Both the position numbers and the translations under genes were made by a program. A DNA stretch of 32,579 bases from an uncultured Clostridia bacterium. GTDB taxonomy: Bacteria; Bacillota; Clostridia; Lachnospirales; Anaerotignaceae. A model generated the notes under the pieces. The model searched no databases. It worked only from the letters and a program-made list of their open reading frames with translations, and was not told the origin of the DNA. Within the stretch, counting starts at the first letter, position 1. Every line of letters starts with the position of its first letter. Shown in pieces: positions 24,082-32,208 of this stretch. The stretch is from the NCBI GenBank assembly GCA_910587195.1, contig CAJUKL010000024.1:1-32579 (forward strand), written 5' to 3'.

Positions 24082-25356
24082 TTAAATATCTAATTTGTAG
24101 AATGTTCTTTCTGTTCCAGCATTGATATACCATACAATTTGATTGTTCATACAGATTGGTTGACAGTCAGAAGAAAGTTTTGCGTCATCAAGTACAGCTA
24201 TATCTGTCAACATTTTTCCATTTTCATCTATTTTTACATAACATACTCCATTACTACTACCTTCTGAAAATTCTTCCCACAAGAGTTCATAATTTCCATC
24301 AGGAAGTTTTACAAGATAAGGCTTGCTTGCGGATAAACCATTTTGATTTTTGGTATAATCTGTAATTTGAATTTGTTTTACTGGAGAACTGTCGCTTTTA
24401 CCTGTTATCAATAAAACAACATCTCTTTCCTTTGATTTATTTTTTTGGTCAATCGAGCTGATAGCAACAATATAATTGTTTTTAGAAGCTTCTAAGCCAC
24501 CAAGTGTAACGCCTGTATCATTATCTCCTGTTTTTCCTGGAATTTCAAGCATATCAATGGCAGAACAATAACCATTAGAAGCTGTAAATTTTCCATCTGT
24601 CAAGGAATCATTGTATTTTATCAAAACAACAGAACGAGGATAAGCGTCACCCAAGTCAAGTGCAATCAATTTGTCATTATCTATTGTAACAAATTGGTCA
24701 AAAGAATGGCTGACATAACCATAATTTGCATTCATAATTTCGCTGTATTCATCCGCCATATCCATTCTTTCAACGTCTACACTAAAAGTAAGGTTTGATT
24801 GATGATTATATCCATCACTGGATTTATACATCTTGTGTGCAGTACGAACATAAAGATATCCATCATGTTCTACCATACGCAAGGAACCTGCTTCAAAGGG
24901 CTGTAAAGTATTATTGCCTTTATAATCTGCGGCACCAAGTTTTTTCCAGTCTTTTGAATATTTTACGGTTTTGAAGGTAATAACTCTGTCGCTTTCTGTA
25001 GGATTGCTTTGTCCAAATACAATAAAATTATATTTTTCTCCACAATAGAATCCACCAAATAAAGGCAATTCCATATTGATTTTTTTGCTATCTTTTAATT
25101 CATAGCTTTCACTGTCATAGGTATCTACATTAATCGTATCTTTACTAGCATCAACCACAGTAAAAGTATTTTTGTCATTTACATACAAGTAAGATGTTAC
25201 AATCTTTCCATAATTAGATGGAGAAGCAGAAATTGTTTTTGTTTCTCCGCCACTGCTTTGAGAAGTAAAAACATAATTGTCACTAGGACGTGCATAAGCA
25301 CTGACAGAAAGCATTGTCAAAGCCATTGTAAAACAAATTGCTTTTTTTAATAACAT
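24082..25356 (-). CDS. Secreted protein of unknown function, possible beta-propeller
   Basis: A 424-aa protein with a clean signal peptide (LLKKAICFTMALTMLSVSAYA). The start at 25356 places that signal at the N-terminus and has AGGAG upstream; an in-frame ATG 29 codons earlier would overlap the phosphofructokinase gene. The mature part is beta-rich with recurring short strands, tyrosines and 'DG-x-L/Y' turns (HDGYLYVRTAHK, NDKLIALDLG, DGNYELLWEE), suggesting a beta-propeller, but no repeat family is certain. It ends the putP operon, 22 bp after the phosphofructokinase gene. No function proposed. Confidence 0.8.
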   Translation of the reverse strand: MLLKKAICFTMALTMLSVSAYARPSDNYVFTSQSSGGETKTISASPSNYGKIVTSYLYVNDKNTFTVVDASKDTINVDTYDSESYELKDSKKINMELPLFGGFYCGEKYNFIVFGQSNPTESDRVITFKTVKYSKDWKKLGAADYKGNNTLQPFEAGSLRMVEHDGYLYVRTAHKMYKSSDGYNHQSNLTFSVDVERMDMADEYSEIMNANYGYVSHSFDQFVTIDNDKLIALDLGDAYPRSVVLIKYNDSLTDGKFTASNGYCSAIDMLEIPGKTGDNDTGVTLGGLEASKNNYIVAISSIDQKNKSKERDVVLLITGKSDSSPVKQIQITDYTKNQNGLSASKPYLVKLPDGNYELLWEEFSEGSSNGVCYVKIDENGKMLTDIAVLDDAKLSSDCQPICMNNQIVWYINAGTERTFYKLDI

Positions 25357-25378
25357 AATAAAATCACTCCTAACTTTT

Positions 25379-26602
25379 TTATATAAGTTTAAAATGTACA
25401 GGGACGCCATTACAATACGTAACAGGAAATTCTCCCTGCACAAGAGGTAATATATAATTCATTAACTCTTGCGTAATATCATTTCCTTCTTCGGAAATCC
25501 ATTCTCTTGGTACAAATTTAACATGATTTGCAATTTCACCAATAGGAGAAAATGTAATTTCTATTTGATATGGTGTATTACTAATACGTTTGATACAAGC
25601 CATTTCACCAGAAAAACCATTGATTGCTCTATCGGCAGCAGCATTTCCTAAAAGACGTGCTTCATAAATATCAGAAGCACTTGCAATATGAGAAGCACAT
25701 CTTTGCATAACATTTAACTCAATGCTACGTACTTTGCAGCCAATTTCATGGCGCACAATTTCCTCTAAAAAGCGCCCTGTGCCAGCTAATATTTTATGTC
25801 CAAAATCATCTGTTTGCTTGCTTTGCATGGCATCTGCAATATAATACCCTTCTTCATTTTTTAAGCCTTCACTGATAGCAATAACAATAGCCATTTTTTC
25901 AGAAAGTTTTGCCTGCACATCTTCCAAAAATTGTTCTATGTCAAAAGGTACTTCTGAAAGATAAATTAAATCTGGTGCAGTATGTCCGTTGCATCTGGCA
26001 AGTGCAGAAGCTGCTGTCAACCAGCCGGTATCCCTTCCCATAACTTCCACAATGGTAACAGAAGGTCTTGCATAAACACGGCAGTCACAAGCAATTTCTG
26101 CAAAAGTAGTTGCAATATATTTTGCTGCAGAACCAAAACCTGGACAATGGTCTGTTTGTGGTAAATCATTATCAATGGTTTTAGGTGCACCAATAATTTT
26201 AATATCATTGATATTTTTTGCCTTACAATAAGAAGATATTTTTTCCACTGTGTCCATAGAATCATTGCCGCCAATATACACAAAATATCCGATATTATAT
26301 TTTTTTAGTACAGATATGATTTTTTCATATTCTAAGCTGCTATCTTTCCAATCGGATAGCTTCATGCGACAAGAACCCAAAGCAGAAGAAGGTGTTTGAC
26401 AAAGCAACTGTAGTGCTTCCGGATTAAACAATGTTGGCTTTAGCTCTATTAATTTTTCTGATAAAATGCCAAGGATACCATTGCGAGCACCATATATCTT
26501 TTCAATGTTTGTGTTAATCAATCCTTTTTCAATCACACCACAAAGGGTAGCATTAATGGCAGAAGTAGGCCCTCCTGATTGCGCAACTAATAAATTTTTC
26601 AT
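25379..26602 (-). CDS. pfp: 6-phosphofructokinase, pyrophosphate-dependent type
   Basis: A 407-aa PfkA-superfamily enzyme phosphorylating fructose 6-phosphate. It opens NLLVAQSGGPTSAIN. GGNDSMDT (111-118) occupies the site where ATP enzymes have GGDGS and pyrophosphate enzymes GGDDS; the second Asp, which blocks ATP, is kept and the first is Asn. PKTIDNDLPQTDHCPGFGSA (140-159), with K141, is the pyrophosphate-enzyme signature. PPi use is therefore inferred. The start at 26602 has GAGGG upstream; an ATG 5 codons earlier overlaps the preceding gene. It sits third in a four-gene operon. Confidence 0.92.
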   Translation of the reverse strand: MKNLLVAQSGGPTSAINATLCGVIEKGLINTNIEKIYGARNGILGILSEKLIELKPTLFNPEALQLLCQTPSSALGSCRMKLSDWKDSSLEYEKIISVLKKYNIGYFVYIGGNDSMDTVEKISSYCKAKNINDIKIIGAPKTIDNDLPQTDHCPGFGSAAKYIATTFAEIACDCRVYARPSVTIVEVMGRDTGWLTAASALARCNGHTAPDLIYLSEVPFDIEQFLEDVQAKLSEKMAIVIAISEGLKNEEGYYIADAMQSKQTDDFGHKILAGTGRFLEEIVRHEIGCKVRSIELNVMQRCASHIASASDIYEARLLGNAAADRAINGFSGEMACIKRISNTPYQIEITFSPIGEIANHVKFVPREWISEEGNDITQELMNYILPLVQGEFPVTYCNGVPVHFKLI

Positions 26603-26613
26603 AATTTTATCCC

Positions 26614-26904
26614 TCAAATATCTATCACACGAAAATGATTTGCTTTTGTTTGTTTTTCTCTACAATCTTTCATCTGTGGCACTAATGTTTTAAAATGGTT
26701 TGTTTGATTATGCTGTTGTATTGCATTTTCATCTTCCCATTGCTCCATAATACAAAAGTGAAGCGGATTTTCTGTATTTTGGTGTAAGGTATAGGAAATG
26801 CAACCTTTTTCTTTTCTGCTTTCTTCCACCAGTTGCTTTACAATGGATAAAAAAAGCTGTTGTTTTTGTTGTGCTATGATGTTGTCTGAAATAATTGTAA
26901 TCAT
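26614..26904 (-). CDS. Antibiotic biosynthesis monooxygenase (ABM) domain protein
   Basis: A 96-aa dimeric alpha/beta-barrel (ABM, YgiN-like) protein. Recognisable blocks are VEESRKEKGCISYTLHQNTENP and FCIMEQWEDENAIQQHNQTNHF. Relatives include quinol monooxygenases and haem-degrading proteins; with no catalytic signature visible, the substrate is unknown. It lies 17 bp after putP and 11 bp before the phosphofructokinase gene. Confidence 0.88.
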   Translation of the reverse strand: MITIISDNIIAQQKQQLFLSIVKQLVEESRKEKGCISYTLHQNTENPLHFCIMEQWEDENAIQQHNQTNHFKTLVPQMKDCREKQTKANHFRVIDI

Positions 26905-26921
26905 AAAATCACCTTTTACAT

Positions 26922-28397
26922 TTATATTGTAGAATGTTTTAAAGAATCAAATTCATCTGTCATTTCTTTTGATGGTGGAGCATCCATCAAACTAAAGATA
27001 ATAATTGCTAGGATGGAGCTTAGCATACCAGGGATAATTTCGTATAATTCAAAAATACCACCGCTTAATAATCCCCATACAATGGCTACAACACCACCTG
27101 TAATAACACCAGCAATCGCTCCTTTTCTTGTCATACGTCTCCAATAAAGAGAAAGTAATACAGTAGGGCCAAAAGCAGAACCAAATCCAGCCCAAGCATA
27201 ACTAACTAAACCAAAAATACTACTGTTAGGGTCTAAGCCAATGACAACCGCAATGGCTGCAACAACAACTACTGTAATTTTGCTTAATTTTAAAAGTTCT
27301 GCATCTGTTGCAGATGGCTTGATAAAAGCCTTATAAATATCTTCTGAAATAGAAGAAGATGTTACCAAAAGTTGAGAGTCTGCTGTGCTCATGGTAGCAG
27401 CTAAAATAGCAGAAAGCAAGATTGCCGCAATCACAGGATGAAATAAGCGCATTGCCATAGTCATAAATACTGTTTCATGCGCACCTTCTGCCAATGGTGG
27501 ATTAAGATAAGCAATTCCAAAAATACCTACTAAAATAGCAGCAGATAAGGAAATAATTACCCATATCATAGCAATCAAACGAGCAGGTGCAACTTCTTTG
27601 GAACTACGAATTGCCATAAATCTAGCTAAAATATGAGGTTGTCCAAAATAGCCAGCACCCCAACCAATTCCGGCAATGACTACAAACCATGAAATACTTT
27701 GTCCATTTGGTATAATGTTTAATAATCCGGCACGAGATTGATTGACAATTTCCATTGTAGCATTAAAACTGCCAACGGATTTTACTGCTGCAATCGGTAT
27801 AATAATAATAGCAAAAAACATTAAAAGACCTTGAAATAAATCTGTCCAGCAAACTGCCTTAAATCCACCTAAACAGGTATAAAGCACAACGATAACAGCA
27901 CCCACTAAAAGCCCTGTTAAATAAGGGATTCCAAAAACTGTTTGAAATAGCTTTGCTGCCGTTACAAAGGCAGAAGATGTATAAACCAAAAAGAATACTA
28001 AAATAAACAAAGCTGTAATAATTCGTAATGTTCTGGAACTATCTCGAAATCTTTGTTCAAAATAATCTGGCATGGTTAAAGAATTGCCCGCAATTTCTGT
28101 ATATTGGCGCAATCTTTTTGCCACAATTTTCCAGTTAAAGTAAGTGCCAAGTGCAAGCCCTAAAGCTGTCCAAATTGCTTCATGTGTTCCTGCAACAGAA
28201 AGATAAGCAAGTCCGGGCAGTCCTGTCAAAAGCCAACCACTCATGTCAGAAGCCTGTGCACTTAACGAGGCAACCCAAACATTTAAAGAACGTCCGCCTA
28301 AAATATAATCAGACATATTTTCGTTTTTATTTGAGAAATACATACCTATTGCTATCATAATGCTAATGTAAATCGCAAATATCACAATGTAAATCAT
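26922..28397 (-). CDS. putP: Sodium/proline symporter
   Basis: A 491-aa sodium:solute symporter with the PutP signature at the N-terminus (NMSDYILGGRSLNVWVASLSAQASDMSGWLL) and YTCLGGFKAVCWTDLFQGLLM further on. About 12-13 hydrophobic spans are visible. It imports proline with sodium, probably for osmoprotection or as carbon and nitrogen. The ATG is preceded by AAGGAGG. It leads a four-gene minus-strand operon and has a long leader (28398-28610) with a strong promoter. Confidence 0.94.
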   Translation of the reverse strand: MIYIVIFAIYISIMIAIGMYFSNKNENMSDYILGGRSLNVWVASLSAQASDMSGWLLTGLPGLAYLSVAGTHEAIWTALGLALGTYFNWKIVAKRLRQYTEIAGNSLTMPDYFEQRFRDSSRTLRIITALFILVFFLVYTSSAFVTAAKLFQTVFGIPYLTGLLVGAVIVVLYTCLGGFKAVCWTDLFQGLLMFFAIIIIPIAAVKSVGSFNATMEIVNQSRAGLLNIIPNGQSISWFVVIAGIGWGAGYFGQPHILARFMAIRSSKEVAPARLIAMIWVIISLSAAILVGIFGIAYLNPPLAEGAHETVFMTMAMRLFHPVIAAILLSAILAATMSTADSQLLVTSSSISEDIYKAFIKPSATDAELLKLSKITVVVVAAIAVVIGLDPNSSIFGLVSYAWAGFGSAFGPTVLLSLYWRRMTRKGAIAGVITGGVVAIVWGLLSGGIFELYEIIPGMLSSILAIIIFSLMDAPPSKEMTDEFDSLKHSTI

Positions 28398-28610
28398 AAA
28401 TTTTTTTCCTCCTTCGTTTTAAATAAGAGCCTGCAATTTGTTTTTTGATATACCAAAAAACAGATAGCCTAAGCCACCTGCAAACTTTTTTAAAACATAT
28501 AGAAATAAACAGGAGGATAGCCTAAAAACTGCTAGAAAGAAAATGCCTCCATTCCTGCCATGCGTCAGAAACCCCCCTCGACGTTTCTTTAATTGCTCTT
28601 TTTTATATCA
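28398..28610 (-). promoter_or_regulatory. Long structured leader of the putP operon
   Basis: On the minus strand the leader has a GAAAC/GTTTC stem overlapping a CGTC/GACG pairing (28567-28586, a possible pseudoknot). Two copies of TTAGGCTATC follow (about 28517-28526 and 28464-28473), then an AGGAGG-like block that can pair with CCTCC, and a perfect TGTTTTTTG-GTATAT-CAAAAAACA hairpin (28440-28463). Such length and repetition suggest ligand or translational control, but I could not match it to a named riboswitch. Confidence 0.45.
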
Positions 28611-28616
28611 TTATTT

Positions 28617-28645
28617 ATTATACAATCTTTTTTAGAGATTATCAA
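28617..28645 (-). promoter_or_regulatory. putP operon promoter
   Basis: On the minus strand TTGATA (28645-28640), 17 bp, TATAAT (28622-28617): near-consensus sigma-A. Confidence 0.86.
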
Positions 28646-28740
28646 GGTCTAATTTTTGTAAAAGTGCACATATTTGTGAGGCAAACATATAAAGATTTTT
28701 TTGCAAAAAGTTTAATCTTTCGGGAACGGAACAAAATGAA

Positions 28741-28891
28741 CCCTTTTTCTTTTACAAATGGAACAGATTTTAAATTTTAACTGATGGTGTTCCATTGCCG
28801 TTCAGCTAAAACAACTATTCAACTCCAACTTACGGCAGAAAAACAAAGTTTTGCACAAAGTTCTTTGCTACCTTTCTTTCAAGAAAGGTAG
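28741..28891 (-). repeat. Interspersed palindromic repeat, copy G (inverted)
   Basis: Read on the minus strand, it opens with the CTACCTTTC/GAAAGGTAG palindrome (28868-28891). A GCAAAAC...GTTTTTCTGC hairpin follows, with one arm degraded, then a GTTGT/GCAAT pair and the conserved tail. Short form. It sits between the divergent putP and lipoprotein promoters. Confidence 0.8.
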
Positions 28892-28929
28892 GAGAAATCT
28901 TATATTTTTTTTAAATCTATTAAAATAGC

Positions 28930-28958
28930 TTGAATTATCATAGGCTTTCCTATAAAAT
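28930..28958 (+). promoter_or_regulatory. Promoter of the lipoprotein operon
   Basis: TTGAAT (28930-28935), 17 bp, TAAAAT (28953-28958), 45 bp before the lipoprotein start. Confidence 0.7.
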
Positions 28959-29002
28959 AATGGAAATGAAGCATAATATACAAAGAATAAAGGAGGAACA
29001 CT

Positions 29003-29914
29003 ATGAATTTTTATAAAAAAGTGATGATGCTAATTTTTGTTGGTGTTATGGCTTTTGCTTTTTCCGCCTGTGGTGACCAAGCGATTACAGAAACACCAGA
29101 AGAAACTATGACACAAGTTTTAACAAATTTAGAACAAGTAAAAAGTATGAAAAGCAACATAACGACACAATCAGATATGACAACAGCCGGCTCTAATTCT
29201 AATACTTCTACAGAAACACAAGTTGCAGCAATTTATAATCCTCTAAACATGAAGATTGAAAGTAAATCTTCTAATAATAATACAGTTGTAACCTATGTGG
29301 AGGAAACAGATGGAATTGCTACAACCTATATGGAATATGCAGGACAGTGGATGAAACAATCTTCTGAACCAGACATTATACTTGAATCTTTAAGAATGTA
29401 TGACACAAAACAAAATGCAATTTTATTTTTAAAAAATGCTACAAATTGGCAGGAAACAGATGGTGATGATACATTTAGTGTTTTTCAAGGAACATTACCC
29501 GCAAGTGTTTTGTATGAAGTGGTAGAAGATACAAAATCTTTGCAAATGATGGGAATGGCAGGCTTGACAAAAGAATACTATGCAGGAGTAACAGATGCTA
29601 CTATCACAGTAAGTGTTCATAAACAAACACATACCCTTATGGATTATACAGTTGATTTATCTAATACCTTAGAAACCTTAATGAGCAATGTAGTCAGCAC
29701 CTTTAGCAATAGTGAAGAAGAAGCTGCATTGGCAAAAACAACTGTCAATGAATATCGTTTAATTGTCAAATGTAGTGATGTTAACGAAACAAAAAAAATA
29801 GAGATTCCAAAAGAAACTTTGGATAGTGCTGTTGATTTTGAAAGACAAATTGAAAGTTCTGTAATTGTGGAAACACCAAAAGGAGAAAATGGCGAAGATT
29901 TAGCAGTAGAATAA
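29003..29914 (+). CDS. Lipoprotein, DUF6612/LppX-like
   Basis: A 303-aa surface lipoprotein. The signal peptide ends in the lipobox AFSAC with the lipidated C23. The body begins TPEETMTQVLTNLEQVKSMK and continues with a Ser/Thr-rich stretch and alternating beta-strands. This resembles DUF6612 and LppX/LolA-like lipoproteins, which form an open half-barrel that can hold hydrophobic ligands. Family membership is tentative. AAAGGAGG precedes the ATG, and its promoter is 45 bp upstream. It is followed 13 bp later by an ABC-F gene. Confidence 0.85.
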   Translation: MNFYKKVMMLIFVGVMAFAFSACGDQAITETPEETMTQVLTNLEQVKSMKSNITTQSDMTTAGSNSNTSTETQVAAIYNPLNMKIESKSSNNNTVVTYVEETDGIATTYMEYAGQWMKQSSEPDIILESLRMYDTKQNAILFLKNATNWQETDGDDTFSVFQGTLPASVLYEVVEDTKSLQMMGMAGLTKEYYAGVTDATITVSVHKQTHTLMDYTVDLSNTLETLMSNVVSTFSNSEEEAALAKTTVNEYRLIVKCSDVNETKKIEIPKETLDSAVDFERQIESSVIVETPKGENGEDLAVE

Positions 29915-29927
29915 AAAGGAGAAAATT

Positions 29928-31556
29928 ATGATTAGTGCACAAGATATTACCTTACAATATGGAGGTAGGGTACTTTTTAAAGATGTCAATGTCAATTTTA
30001 CAAAAGGAAATTGTTATGGTTTGATTGGTGCTAATGGTACCGGAAAATCTACATTTTTAAAAATATTGGCTGGAGATATTGAAGCAAATAGTGGTTCTGT
30101 TTTTATTACACCAGGCGAAAGAATGGCAGTTCTAAAACAAGACCATTTTATGTTTGATGAATTTGAAGTGGTCAAAACAGTTTTATATGGACACAAAAGA
30201 TTATATGACATTATGGAAGAAAAAGAAAAGTTATATGCCAAAGAAAATTTTAGTGATGAAGATGGGATTCGAGTTTCCGAATTAGAAGGAGAGTTTGCTG
30301 AGTTAGATGGCTGGACAGCAGAATCCAATGCAGAAATTTTGTTAAATGGACTTGGTATTACCAATGAATTTCACTATGTCAAAATGAAGGAATTAACTGG
30401 AAATCAAAAAGTAAAAGTTTTGTTAGCACAGGCTTTGTTTGGCAACCCAGACATCTTACTTTTAGACGAGCCTACCAACCATTTAGACTTATATTCCATT
30501 AAATGGCTAGAAGATTTTTTGATGAATTTTGAAAATACAGTCATTGTGGTTTCCCATGATAGACACTTTTTAAATAAAATTTGCACCCATATTGCAGACA
30601 TTGATTATGGTAAAATTACAATGTATGTGGGTAACTATGACTTTTGGTATGGCTATACCCAAATGACCCAACGTCAACTAAAAGACCAAAACAAAAGAAC
30701 CGAGCAAAAAATGAAGGAATTACAGGAATTTATTCAAAGATTTAGTGCAAATGCTTCCAAGTCGAAACAAGCAACTTCTCGTAAAAAATTACTGGATAAC
30801 TTGCAAATGGATACCATCAAACCTTCTTCCAGACGCTATCCTTTTGCCAATTTTAAACAGGATAGAGAAGTTGGAAACGATTTATTAGAAGTAAAAGGAA
30901 TTTCTAAAACCATTGATGGTAAAAAAGTATTAAATAATGTTAGTTTTTTAATTACTCCAAATGATAAAGTAGCTTTTGTGGGAAAAGATGAAATTGCAAG
31001 AACCACCTTGTTTCAAATTTTAATGGGAGAACTGGAACCAGATGAGGGCAGTTTTAAATGGGGTGTCACAACATCTACTGCTTATTTTCCAAAAGACAAT
31101 GCAAAATATTTTGATAATTGTGAGGAAAGCCTAATTGACTGGTTACGTCCTTATGCCAAAGAAGGAGAACAATATGATGCTGATATTCGGGGTTGGTTAG
31201 GCAGAATGTTATTTTCTGGAGAGGAAGCTCTAAAACAAGCAAAAGTGCTTTCTGGAGGTGAACGGGTACGCTGTATGCTTTGTAAAATGATGATTTCCGG
31301 TGCAAATGTATTAGTATTGGACGAGCCTACCAATCACCTTGACCTGGAGTCTATTACCGCATTAAATGAAGGTTTGATAGACTATAAAGGCACTTTGCTA
31401 TTTGATTCTCATGATCATCAGTTTGTGGACACTATTGCCAATCGAATTATTGAAATATTACCTGGTGGTATCATTGACAGACGAGAAAGATATGATGAAT
31501 ATTTAGAAAATGAAGATGTGATTGCAATGAGAGAAAAATTTTCTCAAGATGAATAA
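29928..31556 (+). CDS. ABC-F ATPase, YkpA/YbiT subgroup
   Basis: A 542-aa soluble ABC-F protein with two nucleotide-binding domains and no membrane part. Walker A1 GANGTGKS is at 34-41. Signature 1 is an unusual LTGNQKVKV, and LLLDEPTNHLD is at 177-187. A charged interdomain linker spans about 243-310. The second P-loop is degenerate (GKDEIARTT, 352-360), while LSGGE (441-445) and VLDEPTNHLD (463-472) are intact. The degenerate second P-loop with FVGKDEIARTTLFQILMG is characteristic of the YkpA/YbiT subgroup, ribosome-associated factors not generally linked to drug resistance. It is in an operon with the lipoprotein and nitroreductase genes. Confidence 0.93.
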   Translation: MISAQDITLQYGGRVLFKDVNVNFTKGNCYGLIGANGTGKSTFLKILAGDIEANSGSVFITPGERMAVLKQDHFMFDEFEVVKTVLYGHKRLYDIMEEKEKLYAKENFSDEDGIRVSELEGEFAELDGWTAESNAEILLNGLGITNEFHYVKMKELTGNQKVKVLLAQALFGNPDILLLDEPTNHLDLYSIKWLEDFLMNFENTVIVVSHDRHFLNKICTHIADIDYGKITMYVGNYDFWYGYTQMTQRQLKDQNKRTEQKMKELQEFIQRFSANASKSKQATSRKKLLDNLQMDTIKPSSRRYPFANFKQDREVGNDLLEVKGISKTIDGKKVLNNVSFLITPNDKVAFVGKDEIARTTLFQILMGELEPDEGSFKWGVTTSTAYFPKDNAKYFDNCEESLIDWLRPYAKEGEQYDADIRGWLGRMLFSGEEALKQAKVLSGGERVRCMLCKMMISGANVLVLDEPTNHLDLESITALNEGLIDYKGTLLFDSHDHQFVDTIANRIIEILPGGIIDRRERYDEYLENEDVIAMREKFSQDE

Positions 31557-31573
31557 AATAAAGGAGGCTTTTT

Positions 31574-32149
31574 ATGGAAACAAGAGAAGCAATTTATGGA
31601 AGAAGAAGCGTGCGAAAATATACAGAGGAACCAGTATCGGATGAGGATTTAATGGAGGTTATTAATGCTGGTTTGATGGCACCATCCGGAATCAATTTAC
31701 AGCCTTGGTATTTTGTAGTAGTCAAAAGTGAAGAAAAATTAAAAGAATTGGCGCAAATTACCGGGCAAGTGTTTGGAAAATTTAAGCCTGTATTAGACAA
31801 TCGTTTTGCAAAAAATCCAGAAGCGATTGAAGAAACAAAAGAATTTTTAAATAGCATGGGTGGTGCTAAGGTTTGTATCCTTGTTTTTCTTTTAAAAGAT
31901 AACTATGAGGATTTTACCACTGTTGTGGAAGGCACTTCTGCTGCTATTCAAAATATGTGTTTGATGGCTTATGACAAAGGATTAGCAACTTGTTGGCTAA
32001 CAGCAGCGTTACGTGTTGGAATTGGTGAAGAATTGCGCCAAAAATTTGCACCAGATAAAGGGCAATATTTAGCTATGCTAACATTAGGACATCCTGCAAT
32101 TTCTCCCAAAATGCCTCCAAGGCGAGATGGCAGATATATTATTATATAA
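31574..32149 (+). CDS. Nitroreductase-family FMN protein
   Basis: A 191-aa FMN-dependent nitroreductase. EAIYGRRSVRKYTEEPV opens it (the basic R10-R11 pair contacts FMN), followed by AGLMAPSGINLQPWYFVVV and the C-terminal LGHPAISPKMPPRR. It would reduce quinones, nitroaromatics or flavins with NAD(P)H. A ribosome site (AAAGGAGG) precedes the ATG, 17 bp after the ABC-F gene. The strong hairpin at 32170-32197 follows 21 bp after the stop. Confidence 0.92.
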   Translation: METREAIYGRRSVRKYTEEPVSDEDLMEVINAGLMAPSGINLQPWYFVVVKSEEKLKELAQITGQVFGKFKPVLDNRFAKNPEAIEETKEFLNSMGGAKVCILVFLLKDNYEDFTTVVEGTSAAIQNMCLMAYDKGLATCWLTAALRVGIGEELRQKFAPDKGQYLAMLTLGHPAISPKMPPRRDGRYIII

Positions 32150-32169
32150 AATAATTTTCATTTTAAAGA

Positions 32170-32197
32170 GCAACGCTTTCCCGAAAGAAAGCGTTGC
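32170..32197 (+). terminator. Hairpin after the nitroreductase gene
   Basis: GCAACGCTTTC, 6-nt loop, GAAAGCGTTGC: an 11-bp perfect stem. It takes the place of the terminal palindrome of the interspersed repeat (copy H), with a different stem sequence. There is no clean U-tract, so it may protect or delimit the mRNA end instead of terminating. Confidence 0.6.
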
Positions 32198-32208
32198 AAA
32201 GAACTTTT

